Source: Acanthochromis polyacanthus (taxonomy: Eukaryota; Chordata; Actinopteri; Pomacentridae). Taken from it: a DNA stretch of 64,000 bases. Position 1 is the first letter of the stretch. Every line of letters begins with the position of its first letter. The stretch spans positions 36,984,215 through 37,048,214 of the forward strand of contig NC_067122.1 of NCBI RefSeq assembly GCF_021347895.1, read 5' to 3'. Under the pieces are notes generated by a model, which had not been told where the DNA came from, did not search any database, and saw only the letters and a list, made by a program, of their open reading frames with translations. Made by a program: the position numbers and the translations under genes. This document shows, in pieces, positions 12,851 to 24,189 of the stretch.

Positions 12851-15780
12851 AAGCCAGTAAATGGAGATCGGACAGCTTCGCCGCCAGAGATACCTGCATA
12901 TACAGTACATATACATTCTTTTAGTCTGTGGAATGAGTCTAATGGTAGATTCACATCAGTCTATAAATGGGAAGAATCGTCCTCAGAAAAGATGTAGAAG
13001 TATACACACTGTTTCCTCTAACTGCCTTTTGACAGCTGTAAACTAAAGTTCAACAAGACGGCTTGGAGAGTGGAGATATGGAGCAGTACATCACTGGCAA
13101 GAAAGGACAAGACACTCTGACACCAGGTAGATAGAAAAGCTTACCTCAGCAGTGGCCTGAATCCAGCATGGCATGTTGCTTGACTACTGCAGGACATGAT
13201 GAATGATGGTCAAGTTCCCCTGGTCAGGATTCCAGTGGCTTAGTGTCAGTGCAGTTACCTGGGCTGATTCTACTCCCAAAAACCTGAAAGCAGTCTCATA
13301 TTTAGTTCTTAACAGTAATACCAGAGACTGAGCGGACTTGAATCCATCAACAGTAGCTGTGTTGGAGGAGAGCTGTGAAGAGTAAAGCTTTAAAAAATAC
13401 ATAAACTTGGAGATGTTGGCTAAATGTCTCAAAGTAGAGCAACAGGACAGAACCGAGAGAAAAAATCAAGTCTTGCTTTTTGCCGGTATGATTGGAATGT
13501 TGTCAAGACATTGTTAGTTTAAGGACCATGAGACAAAGAAAGATGTTGCATCATCCAAATTAAAGACAAATGTATGTGGAATGCTACTCTACCCTACTCT
13601 CAAGTCCACTTCCAGTTCTCAACACCTCTGCCCTCGTGTGCAATAATGCTCTTTGACTTCAGCCATAACAGTTTCATCTCAGACCTTTTAAAGTAGTTAA
13701 AAGTAGCTACTCACTAAACCAACAGATCCCCATATGACATAAAATTTTTTCAGGATTCTTTCATCTTTTTATATGCATTTCTCTCACAAAAGAGCCTCAG
13801 ACAGCAGTTTGCAGACTTTTATTAATGCCCAAATGAACTGACAATGAAAAGAACCCCACGAGATTTAGTTTTTGCATCCTGCTGCAAGTAATTTGTCATG
13901 TCTTTATTAAAAGGAATTAAGAGTTAATTATCAACTGCACACTTTATTCGACAGCCTGTGTAATGTTTCACTTAAAATGCTCTGTTTTACTGCATGACTG
14001 CTGGATCTCTGTCTGCTTTCTCTGTCAGCTGTTGCCACAAGAGAGTGCTGCTGCTCACGTTTGTATGAAGCTTGGACAATGGCTGATGACTGAAAATGAG
14101 AAAAAAACACCAGCAGACAGGGCTGCTTCCGGAACACTATGAAATTAAGCAGGTCAGGAAGTTTTCTTTATGTTTTCATACATTCACTGTGATTTTCAAA
14201 CCTACATGAAATACTCTGTTTTTTTAATTTGATTTCTATCCAAACATCTCTTTCTCTTTTAGTAGTATAATTGAAAAACACTGACTTTTCATGGCATTTC
14301 AGGTTGTCGTGCAAGTTTAAAATGGGATGTGAAAACTGGCCACATGTTCTGCTTTAGTTTTTGAAAAGACCAACACATGCAAACAGAAATATTTCAAGAA
14401 ATCTTTTTTAAGTTATGTGTCTCACTGTAGAATGCCTTAAAACATTCAATTGCTGCTTGAGCACACTTTCATTTTAAGGGAACAGCTTACTGGAACTCGT
14501 AAAAAATGCAAATTAGGACAGAATGTATCAACCTTCGTGCAAGAAAACATAAGCTTGTGTAAGTGTTAAGATTGACAGCCATAAAAGGGAAACACTCGTG
14601 TTTGAAACTCACTCACAAATATTGCAATATAGTCTTTCTCTAATGCATGATGGACTCATTATCTTGTACAACCTCAGGGCCAGATGTAAGATTCAGCAGT
14701 GTGCTTTTTCAAGCAAACCAACATCACTTCGTGGTCTCATGAATTCAACACTGCATGCTGAAAAGAATTCTTGTGTTTCCGAAACAGGAGATGGAAAAAA
14801 TCCATCATGTGTTAAATCAATTGATTGTCTTTATCATTATCTTAGAAAATATCAGAAATAAAAATAATCATAATAATAGAAAACAGATACACTGATTAGA
14901 TTGTCATCTTAATTAAACATCTGCACTGACAAAATAAAATACACAATAAACTAATTTAGTTATATTTCTAATTATGGATCTGCTTTATTAACATAATAGC
15001 TGCGTAAAATATTCAGCTTTCAATGACTGCAGGCTGAACTGATTTCTGTCAGCTAAATACCCAATGAGACGCCATAAACAGATGAATTTGTCATTTAACA
15101 GCTAAAAACTACTTTAATATTTGAACCTGTTTCACAAATTTTTGACAAAATTTTGATTTTCTCCTAATTTGAGAAAACAATGAGTGAAACTAAAAGTTGC
15201 TCGAGGTAGGTAGAGAAGAATAAACATCCTCTAACAGTAACATTTAGTTAGTATAAATGCATTTGCCCTTGACTCTGGTTGCAATTCTGCAGTGATGCTT
15301 GATAGTTTATAGTACTTAGAGCTAACTTTAGCACACATAAACTTCTACCTTAACAAGTGCTAACATTAGCCATCTAAAGGTCATAAACTGGTAATGCCAT
15401 TTGTTTGCAGTTCGCAGACTGACTTAATTAACTCTAAACATATTTCTCACAAGAACTCTTAACAAAATTTTACTCCAATTCATCCAGTAGCTGTTTTGAT
15501 TTTACACTGGAAAACCAAAAGTAGCTATCTTGTTCCAGCACCAGAAAAGAAGTCGGAGGATCACCCATATTTTCTAAGAACCATGATAGAGACCTATAAA
15601 AACTCTCAGATAGGTATGTAATAGTGAGATATTTGGTGGTGGAGCAACCAAGTAATGTTACTGTATCTGAGATAAAAGCCACATGCAACTGCTGGTTACT
15701 TTTTTACTAACTTTTAGACACTTTCCATTGTTCTGTAATTAACACAACCTCACTGTATTTAAGAGTGCAAAAGATAATCT
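12851..15780. other. Non-coding DNA, no gene seen
   Basis: AT-rich sequence with scattered short frames. I found no exon with convincing splice sites plus domain content and no clear transposon. It lies beyond the 3' end of the galactosyltransferase gene. Confidence 0.45.
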
Positions 15781-15798
15781 GTGTGCAGTGCAAATGTT

Positions 15799-15804
15799 TT
15801 TATT
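15799..15804 (-). terminator. Candidate poly(A) signal of the beta-1,3-galactosyltransferase gene
   Basis: AATAAA on the minus strand, about 700 bp past the stop codon, is followed by a GT-rich stretch (tgtgtgcagtg on the plus strand nearby). This implies a 3' UTR of roughly 0.7 kb. It is a simple motif match. Confidence 0.4.
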
Positions 15805-16498
15805 GGCATTTTATTTTAAAAAAAATCACAAAACAGTTCATTTCACATTACATGGTGACAGTTTCTTATTCAAAATACTGACATTGTCCTTGCTTACATC
15901 ATATTTAATTATGCTTTTATTTGTCTTTGTGTGGACAAATAAATGTGCCACTGTATGAATTGCAAACTTTTTAGCTCAATATTTTTGTTATGCCTAGTCT
16001 GACATAATGTACCAAGAATTTCTTCAAGCTGGTAGAAGTACTTTAGAAGTGAAATATTGAGATCTCTTTGTGTGCAGGCAGCTTCAGTCTTTCACACTGA
16101 AACAACCGATGGAGGTGCTAACTTGTGATTTTGGACAACTCTTGTTTGGTAAGCATTGCTTTCTTTGTCATGCGTTGTAAGCTGCAGCACTACAAAAACT
16201 GTTCTGACAAATGTTCTCCGTTCTAAAATGTTTACATTACTAAGTACATTCAAAATTGCTTGTGCAATTATTTCAAATGACAAAAGTATAAACACATTCT
16301 CCAAACCACAAAATGTATTCCTGTCTAAATCTTTCAGTATCAAAGTCCCAGATCGCCACCAACAGATAAAAAATATCATCCAGGCAATGACGTACAATGT
16401 TAATGGGGTGTAGCTTAGACGACACAGTTACAAAGTGTACCACATGCGGTACACTTGCAAACACTTCTGCCTGTACATTGTTTGCAAGGCAGAAGTGT

Positions 16499-17098
16499 TC
16501 AACAGCCGCTATGTTCTTCAGTCTGATATATTTCCCATACATTCGAAAGCTGCTTAGAATTTTGCAGTATTGTTGTAATGACAGATGTCCAGTAGCAGCC
16601 GCTTTTCAAATAAGGCTCTGTAGTCCTAAACAATCCACCGTGAGGAGGATCTGTCAGTGTGAGTCCTGCATGTCTCATACACAGTCCCACATACACGTCC
16701 TCAATGTACACGGCTTTAACATGTGGAGATGCCTCCAGTATCTTCTTGGGTAAATCCAGAGAGAACACATAGCCCATTCCCAGAGCATACGGTGGATACG
16801 TTGACTCGGGGAAGGCAGAATAAGGTAGGAACCACTTTGAGGTATGATCTCGAAGAACAGGAGCACCTCTGGCCATCATCCCTGTCATGTAGAGATGTTT
16901 GGGGGCTTTCAGAAGCATGTCGATGAGGTTTTGGACGTTGAGGAACATGTCCGAGTCGATCTTCATGGCATAAGAGGTGTTGGAACAATGAGTGCTGAGC
17001 CATTCGAACATAACCATAGTTTTAATGGTGAGATTATTGTAGCTGTCCAAGAAGTCACTCTGGAGAATGTCATGATGAGTCTGGCTTTCCTGCAATAC
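16499..17098 (-). CDS. Beta-1,3-galactosyltransferase-like, exon 4 (catalytic, terminal)
   Basis: The exon begins after TTTCTTAAG with VLQESQTHHDIL and encodes residues 154-352 of the model, ending EEHSGC. It contains the family features in order: DFLDSYNNLTIKT, a DSD metal/UDP-sugar-binding motif (D201-S-D203) within KIDSDMF, YPPYALGMGYVFS, and EDVYVG (286-291), the CAZy GT31 signature containing the candidate catalytic acid. An NNLT glycosylation sequon lies at 174-177. The enzyme should add galactose (or GlcNAc) in beta-1,3 linkage to acceptor glycans in the Golgi lumen; the acceptor cannot be read from sequence. The C-terminus is shorter than mammalian B3GALT2. Confidence 0.95.
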   Translation of the reverse strand, partial: VLQESQTHHDILQSDFLDSYNNLTIKTMVMFEWLSTHCSNTSYAMKIDSDMFLNVQNLIDMLLKAPKHLYMTGMMARGAPVLRDHTSKWFLPYSAFPESTYPPYALGMGYVFSLDLPKKILEASPHVKAVYIEDVYVGLCMRHAGLTLTDPPHGGLFRTTEPYLKSGCYWTSVITTILQNSKQLSNVWEIYQTEEHSGC

Positions 17099-18189
17099 CT
17101 TAAGAAAGACAGGAGACTGAGTTTAAAGTCCTGATTGACAGGTTTTACTTATATACCCTGCAGATAAAAACAAATTTTAGCATTTATTTAGAGTTGCATT
17201 TAAAGGTGGCATGACTGACCTTTAAACTCTGGTGTTATGCTCAGATCTTCACCAACCTCTCCGTGAAATATCTGCTTCATTAGTGCTAAAACCTACACTG
17301 TCCTTGCTATCTTGTCATCATTTTGTCACCAGTTTTGTCTGTTTCCTGCTCAGTGTTGAGTAGTTTGTTTGCTGTGGCTTTTAAAAGTTTCCTTTTTGAG
17401 CAGCTGCTGGAAACAGTAGTAGGCAGCAATGATAGTGAACCAAAGCTGTGCATGACAAAATCATACCGAAACTACAAAGACAACAACATATTTTGTGCCT
17501 TTCAAGCCAGTGTAAAAGCCAGTTGAACAATTTCTTCTTTGCCTTCATAATGCAGCATGCATATCAACCAGTTTAGCCAGCTCTGAATCTATAGAGCCTC
17601 ATAGTAGGAATCTATTGAAGACAGGAACAGATGGGCTCCAATGCCAACCTTCTTGACAGAGATGACAGATAGTTTTAGGGAGAAGTTAAAGGAGCCATCT
17701 CTGTTAAAGTGGAATAGCCATCTCTAAACAGAAGTGAGGATCTACATTACCACTTATCAGGTACTTATAAGACAGTCCTGAGCCCTTTCCTAGGCAGTTT
17801 TACAACCATCCATGCCCCGAGTACTGTGAGTCTTAAACGGGCCGTGAGCCATGCGACTGGAGGGTGAGAATAAATTCCTGGGACTCCCCACCAGTCAGTT
17901 TATACTGAGGAAACCTCATGTATGAGAAGGGAATTGTCTTACAGAGCCAAAACAAGATGTCCAATTTCTTCTACTGAAGCACTCCAGATTCAATAGTGCA
18001 CTTTGTTTGACTGCAGCTATAACTTGACATTTCTATCCTTCTTCTGCTCCAGGGCAGTGAAGAGACCTTTGGAGGGGCAGGTGCTCAAAGTTAAAAGGGG
18101 GCACATGGAGCACAAACTTGAAACACCATACAAAAACATACCTTACAATATAACTGGTTGAATTGTAACAACCCATATTCATGAAAAAT

Positions 18190-18275
18190 GTAACGTGGAA
18201 GCAGTGGCACAATGGTTCAGTCTCTGGACTACTGATTAGGAGGTCAGTGATTCAAAACCCCAGTATAGCAACCTT
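18190..18275 (+). mobile_element. tRNA-derived SINE head (fragment)
   Basis: The plus strand reads GTGGCACAATGG (A-box-like) about 50 bp before GTGATTCAAAACCC (B-box-like), the layout of a pol III tRNA-type promoter. The sequence between does not fold as a tRNA. The body beyond about 18370 is unrecognisable. Confidence 0.5.
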
Positions 18276-19227
18276 TAGCCATGCTGAAAATTATTATGAA
18301 GTTGAATTTAGATCACCATTAGACACTGGGCTGTTGAACTGTGGCTACCCTTCCTGGAGTCCTTGCTTTTAAATTTCATACCTTTTCAAGACATATACTG
18401 TATAGACATGGATTTGCTCCATGGTGCTGATTCATAATCTGCCCTTTATTATTTGTAGTCTAATAATAAAGTAAAAAAACAAACACACTACATTTAAATG
18501 ATACAGAAATCATGTATTTAAATGTGTTTGTACTTTTATTCAGTTTGACTGTCCACTTTGTGCAAGACAGCAAAGGTATAAAAGGTATATATTTCATATT
18601 TATGCATATTATATTTAATTTGTGTATATATACAAACGTTATAAACAAGTACTGATATCTTTAAATGAGAGGTTGACAAAGTCACAATTCAAATTCTTCT
18701 AATTATTATTGTTGTTGCATTTATACTGTAGTAGTTTATTATGTGAAAATGCATGTACACAGTTTTAGTGAAATAACATAACCTATGCCTCATTGCCTCC
18801 AGAAACAGGAAACACACTCCAGCTCACTGACAGTAAAATAATACATTTCTCTAATGCACTTTGTCCATGTCAAAATAAACCTACAAAAACAAAAAGAAGC
18901 CTGGCATACTTTATCCTCTCAGCACGCTGTGTGGTTAACTAGCGGCTATATCTGATGAGAGGTGTGTGTAGAGTCAGACACACACACACAGGATGCTCAT
19001 TTCACTTCGTCAGTCATCTTGCAAAAGTACACCGTGCACAAATGAGCCCGGCTGCAGAACCTCCTCACCGGACCGTCAGTTGTTGAAGTCCGAGACTAGT
19101 GGCGCTAGCGCTGAGCTACAGGGCACATCTGGACAGAGCACTGAGGGATGTCTGCGTAGATGATGTGACCGACCAAGAGTAGATCTGAATTTTTATTTAT
19201 TTTTTTAATTTTTGTTTAATTTACAGT

Positions 19228-19603
19228 GGGTACAGTGGCAATGACTCTCTGTCATTGCAGCCATTTGCCAAAATCAAAAAAGTTCATTTTATTTCTCATT
19301 AATGTACACTCAGCACCCCATCTTGACAGAAAAAAACAGAAATGTAGAAATTTTTGCAAATTTATTAAAAAAGAAAAACTGACATATCACATGGTCAGAA
19401 GTATTCAGACTCTTTGCAGCGACATTCATATTTAGCTCACATGCTGTCCATTTCTTCTGATCCTCCTCCAGATGGTTCTGCTTCTTTATTGGAGTCCAGC
19501 TGTGTTTAATTAAACTGATTGGACTTGATTAGGAAAGGCACACACCTGTCTATATAAGACCTTACAGCTCACAGTGCATGTCAGAGCAAATGAGAATCAT
19601 CAC
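19228..19603 (+). mobile_element. Tc1-like transposon relic (5' end only)
   Basis: It begins with a terminal-repeat-like 'cagtgggtacagtgg' and includes 'gtcagaagtattcagactctttgc', 'gattggacttgattaggaaagg' and 'tgcatgtcagagcaaatgagaatca', typical of the leader of fish Tc1 elements before the transposase start. No transposase follows; the copy ends abruptly near 19603. Confidence 0.65.
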
Positions 19604-19728
19604 TTTGAGGTTTTTTAATTTATATATGTTTATTATATAAATATGCTTTTTTTATTCATTCCACAAAAATGTAAAAAAGAAATTATAAAATACAAAGAAC
19701 AACTATTTACAACTCAATTTACAACTAT

Positions 19729-20526
19729 TCAAATATTCAGCTTTTTCCTTTTAAACAAATTTAAAGTGAAACAACACAAAACACTGCAAACTATTTTGTT
19801 TTCCACATCCCACTCTTTTGCCACTTTGAGCAGCTCTTCTGCTAAGTTCTCAGCAGTGTGTCTGTCACTGAACTCAAAACAATCCAGAAGACAGGACACC
19901 ATTTTAAATTTTTCAATAAAGTGACACGTAACTGACAAGAAGGATGTATTGGTTTGGGATGTCCAGCTGTCAGTTATTAGACAGACTGCTGTGGCTTTTT
20001 TAACCCTCTCTTGCGGTAATGTATGTTCTCTGTCATACAGGCCTGGGATGATTTTTGGGAAAGTGTTTTCCTGCTTGGAATTGCATACATTGGATTTAGT
20101 GCATGAACAAACTTCCAGAATCCTTTATCTTCCACAACTGAAAATGGTTGAAAATCAAGGGCAATCATTTCTGCCAGTTCTTCATCGATTGAGTTCTGTC
20201 TTGCTGTGGTCACAGACTTCTGCAAAAACTGTGTCATAGAGCTCTGGGTGGGAGGTTTAGGTGGTTGTGGTGACATAGTACATGATGCTGTAGATACTGC
20301 AGCAGAAGCAGCAGCAGCAACAGTTGCAGTACAGACTGGCACCTTCATTAATACCACATTCAACCCATTGCACTGATGGGTGGACAGTTCTCAGATGCCT
20401 GTGGAGGTTGTTTGTGGAGCCGGCTCTGTAGGATAGTCTTTTCTTGCAGACTCTACACTCTGCCTTTGTATTATCAATCAAATTGAAATGGTTCCAGATT
20501 TTACTCATTTTCCTGGTGTCAATCAT
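19729..20526 (-). pseudogene. BED-finger hAT transposase, frameshifted and truncated
   Basis: The ATG at 20526 opens MIDTRKMSKIWNHF, then a BED finger with CRVC and HRHLRTVH (C-x2-C ... H-x4-H). Near 20310-20340 the frame shifts into a segment with an Ala-rich linker, PPTQSSMTQFLQKS, DEELAEMIALDFQPFSVVED and GFWKFVHALNP, the usual hAT N-terminal block. A second shift near 20060 leads to SVTCHFIEKFKMVSCLL and HTAENLAEEL. The coding then ends before the hAT dimerisation region. At least two frameshifts plus the truncation make it non-functional. Confidence 0.85.
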
Positions 20527-20738
20527 TTTCTTTACCTTTCTATCGATGTCTCGTCTTGTTGCCCCTGGCTCTCTTTCTCTCTCTCCCCCCTGCTCTGTTC
20601 GTGTTCTACCGCTGCTGCGTCTGTGAGTTTAACTGCCGCCCCCCCCTCTGCTCAGCGCAAACACACATTGACCAATCACGTCCGGCTTGAAGAGAAAGAA
20701 AAAGTGAGAGAGAGAAAAACAACAACACGGCTCCCAAC

Positions 20739-21263
20739 CATAGACTGTCTATATAGTGGCCGTAGCATCTGGCTCCAGAATTGAAGTCCACCCGGAAGTG
20801 TCAAAAACTTGCAAAATCACGCCGTCCGCTAGGGTTGGCTCCAAAAAGCTTTTTCTCCATAGACCCCACATCATTTTTGGAAAAAATAAAATTTGATAGA
20901 CTGATGTTCTACAGCTCAGGATTTTTTTCCCGTTAGTTTTCATGGTCAAAATGAGAGATCAGGTGGCCGATCTTAAAATAAATCAGTTCTGAATTTTAAA
21001 TAAATCGTTAAAGTTGGCGGAGCCAGGGGGCGTGGCTATACTTGATAGACAGCAACAGAAGCTTCTGCGGTAAAACGTGGGCGGGATAAGAGAGTCCTCA
21101 GCCAATCCTGCCCCTAGTTGCTCTCCGGTCCAGCCTGTTTGATGACACTTTTTACGTCACTGGCTCCAAAAAATCCAAAACGGCGACCAGGAAGTAGCAA
21201 AATCCGGGCTTCATTTTCTCGGCGTTGAAACCAACGGGTGACGTCACGGTTAGTTTACGCCTG
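20739..21263 (+). mobile_element. 525-bp non-autonomous element with 8-bp TSD, nested in the hAT relic
   Basis: CTCCCAAC at 20731-20738 is exactly repeated at 21264-21271. The body starts CATAGACTGTCTATATAGTGG and ends GGTTAGTTTACGCCTG. An inverted copy of the same repeat sits in the gypsy LTR (49103-49973). No ORF is present. The 8-bp duplication fits a hAT-type transposase acting in trans, though the termini are only weakly inverted (CA...TG). Confidence 0.8.
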
Positions 21264-21449
21264 CTCCCAACATGGCTCCCAATAAGGAGCTGGCTCCCGT
21301 CAGTCACTTGAAAGATCCGGCTCTAAGAGCCGTTTTGTTCGCAAACGACACATCACTACTTCAGCCACGGCGAGAAAAGGCTGCCATTCTGGCTTGTTGA
21401 TTTCAGCTGCGAATATACCGGACTTATGTGTCAATGCTTTCTAATATTT

Positions 21450-21572
21450 AGCATTACTTTTTTTTTTGGCGCGGACCAGTGAGGCGGCAATGTCGGCAAA
21501 ATTGCAATGAGGCGGTGGCCTATACCAGCGAGGCGGCCCGCCTCGTCGGTCATATAGGAGGGGAAACACTGT
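21450..21572. mobile_element. hAT-like terminus relic
   Basis: The right end, inverted, reads CAGTGTTTCCCCTCCTATAT, a CAGTGTTTCCC-type hAT end. It is preceded by CpG-rich repeats of 'gaggcggc'. The other terminus was not found. Confidence 0.4.
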
Positions 21573-22961
21573 AATATTATTAATAATAGTATAGTAATAA
21601 TAGTAATATTATTCTAAAAGTGCAGTGACTGCCGTCTTGTTTCCCTCACAGCTTGTGCCTGACAGAGGACAGTGTCCAAGTGGAACACCAGTGCTGTCGT
21701 GGAGGATCAGTGTTGCCAACCACCACAAAACCGGCTTTCTTCCCCCACAGGCCCCATTCTATCATTTCTGTCAATAAATATTGTTTTATATGCCCTTCAC
21801 ACTGTCCAAGCACTTTCTTGGTTTTAAACAGCTAGTTGCTCTTCAGAGCTTGCTTTAAATCAAAACACGTTTTAAATTACTCACTTCACTTTTGCTAGCT
21901 GGGGTCTATATAGACATGTTATGCAGTTTTATTATTAGAATTAGGATAATTGAAACACAGATATGGGTTAATTGAAACACACAGACACAACGTTGCACAG
22001 TAACATACACACAGTTTGACCATGAATATTGTTAATAAATTGAGACATTTATATCAAAAGATATTCCTTCGGTTTTTATTTTAATAATGGTGGACATTCT
22101 TGTCTAGTGTCAAACGTGTGCAAAACAACTACCATTGTTTTTTCCAACAGTCACTGTAGAAAACACTGTCACCTGTACTTGCTTTCATTGGCCAAACAGG
22201 AGTCACCTGAGGCGATAGAAGCCTCAGCCCTGCACTGCTCTGCCTCTTGTCTGCCACAGCATGCTGCCTGCTGACTTCCTGCTGCTTTGTACTTGAGATG
22301 CATTTTTGAGTGAGTTAAGGTGGACTCTTCACTAACTGTATGTGTTTTGATGTGTTTGATAACACCTATTTTTGTTAATTATTGTTTCCATTTATTACAT
22401 GTGTCCTTTGCACCATCATCATCTATGAGACAATCAGATTCAAAGCAGAAGAAATAAATGGTTAAATGGCTCTCTGTGGTCCTCGCATCTTGACAGATGT
22501 GCCAATGTAGAGGCTAATCTCTAACCCCAGCCACCTTCAGTCTTTTACAGTCACCTTGAAGGCTAGAGAATATAAATTATAACTTCAGTCATTGTTATAC
22601 AATTATCAGCCATCAGTTACACCCCATTCCATTGTGAATTGGGTCAGCTGGAAGAAAGCATTCCCATTAGGATATATATATTTTTTTAATTAAAGGATAC
22701 AGTTGATCAATCACAAGATGGAGCTCACTGCAGGACCACAACTCCTGCATCAGCTCCACCCACCTGTTACAATTCCACCTCTGGAGGGACTGGGCAGTGA
22801 GGCACAAATCATTTAAAGGCCACATTGTTGAAAGTCATCTGAGTCTACACAACTAAAGTCTGCACAACTAAAAAATAAATAAATGAATTATGGAATAATA
22901 ATAAACATCAGAAGAACTGCAGGCTAGTGGCTCGGGTCTGTGAAGCCTGAGAACCTAATTC

Positions 22962-22962
22962 A

Positions 22963-23008
<46 letters not shown>

Positions 23009-23009
23009 G
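22962..23009. repeat. (AAT)n microsatellite
   Basis: About 16 AAT/ATA trinucleotide units. Confidence 0.95.
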
Positions 23010-23094
23010 TAAAAACAGGGTAAGTTTATCCCCGTGTTTTGGAACAATAGCGCCATCAGCTGGATGAAAATGGAACACCGAACAACTACACGAC

Positions 23095-23545
23095 GCGCTC
23101 ATGTTACGTGGAGGGCTGCGCACGGTGCAGATCAACTTTCTATTGTGTACAATCACAAATTGCGACCGCGCGCGTGTGTGAGCGCGTAACAGTATTTGTC
23201 AAACAGTGACAGACAGGCGTGCATGTGCTGCTTCATATGCACGCAGCTTCTTGTTACACGTGACAGAGTTCGTGCACGTCATTTCTGCGTATGTGTGAGC
23301 GCGTGACCGAAATGTTCTATTATCTTCATGTGAGCATTAATACGTGTGTTTGTAAAAAACGCATGAATGTTACGCGTGGCCGCTCCGCGTCGTGTGATTG
23401 CCGGCGTGCAGCAATGATCACACGTGAATGTGCGCATTTAACGGGAGGCCATTATAAGTCAATGGGGAAACTGCATTATGTGTCAGGCGCGGTTTGCTGC
23501 ACAGGCGTCAAAGCACGCGCGGTGACACGTTCAGTTGACAGCTGC
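23095..23545. promoter_or_regulatory. CpG-rich intronic block with CACGTG motifs
   Basis: About 450 bp is dense in CpG (runs such as 'gcgaccgcgcgcgtgtgtgagcgcg') amid AT-rich intron DNA. It includes two perfect CACGTG E-boxes (within 'ttacacgtgacag' near 23260 and 'tcacacgtgaatg' near 23423) and several half sites. It lies in intron 3 of the galactosyltransferase gene. It might be an internal CpG island, an alternative promoter or enhancer, or part of an unnamed repeat; the sequence alone does not decide. Confidence 0.35.
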
Positions 23546-23572
23546 GCACACTTTTAGAATCGATTCTGACGC

Positions 23573-23574
<2 letters not shown>

Positions 23575-23635
<61 letters not shown>
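23575..23635. repeat. (CA)n microsatellite
   Basis: About 29 CA repeats. Confidence 0.97.
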
Positions 23636-23639
<4 letters not shown>

Positions 23640-23937
23640 AGAATTAAAAAAATGAAATAAAATTAAATAAAATTTAAAAAACAACTTTCACAAAAGGGCA
23701 CTTTGGGCATCAAGGGGCAAGTGCTTCAGCCCCCTCTGTCCCCTCCTTTGCATGTGTCTGCTCTGCTCTATCTTGTCAACTTTGTGTAACATACGCTGTA
23801 CCTAAATCACTATTTATTCTGCAAGAAGAACAGAAATGTTCTTGGAGTTCACACCAACAAACCCTCTTTTTCCTCTCTTCTCTGATGGTCAAAGGGGTAA
23901 AAAAGGACACATGAACTTCAACAATGAATCCACTCAC

Positions 23938-24189
23938 TTGTTCCTGTAGGTCTTCTAACCCATCTTCTTCTTTGGACAGTCCCAGCAAGAAGTAGTGGCT
24001 GACCTCCTGGCCCAGCACCGTAGTTTCTTTGCCCCATGTGTTGCGGATTATGTCACGAGCCTCCCTGTTGTGGGGTGTGACTGGGACCATAAGAACCAGA
24101 AACGGGCTTTCTTTGAGACATCTGATTGGTTCATCCACTATGAATTCGTACTGGTGTGGGTAAGCCACAAAGTATTGCAGTGGAGGACC
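23938..24189 (-). CDS. Beta-1,3-galactosyltransferase-like, exon 3
   Basis: A 252-bp exon (residues 70-153) lies between a GCCTTTACAG acceptor and a CAA|GTGAGT donor, both phase 0. It reads GPPLQYFVAYPHQYEFIVDE, then the start of the GT31 catalytic domain (ESPFLVLMVPVTPHNREARD followed by IIRNTWG), then VSHYFLLGLSKEED. The R-x2-I-R-x-T-W-G motif and the FLLG strand are standard landmarks of beta-1,3-galactosyltransferases. No conventional ATG exists in the exon, so it must be spliced from upstream coding sequence. It joins in frame to exon 4 at 17098. Confidence 0.93.

Larger units (their letters stand above)
19640..21357 (-). mobile_element. hAT (Ac-like, BED finger) transposon relic
   Basis: The right end reads 'aaacgacacatcacta', which inverted is TAGTGATGTGTCG, a hAT-like terminus. 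Minus-strand frames encode a BED zinc finger and the start of the transposase (19729-20526). A separate 525-bp element (20739-21263) has inserted into its 5' region. The left boundary near 19640 is uncertain, since no matching terminus was found, so the element is 3'-truncated. Confidence 0.7.
17099..23937 (-). other. Intron 3 of the galactosyltransferase gene
   Basis: A 6.8-kb intron from the GTGAGT donor at 23937 to the TTAAG acceptor at 17099. It is loaded with a SINE head, a Tc1 relic, a BED-hAT relic, an inserted 8-bp-TSD element, microsatellites and a CpG-rich block, each listed separately. The stretches 17110-18180, 18380-19220 and 21573-22960 show nothing else recognisable. Confidence 0.75.

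Noticed and set aside
12960..15700. Possible additional galactosyltransferase exons or a downstream gene
   Set aside because: I found no GT31 motif and no frame with good splice sites; the stop at 16499 and the poly(A) signal at 15.8 kb end the gene.
22908..23156. Leu-rich open frame resembling a signal peptide
   Set aside because: The leucines come from the (AAT)n repeat read on the minus strand.
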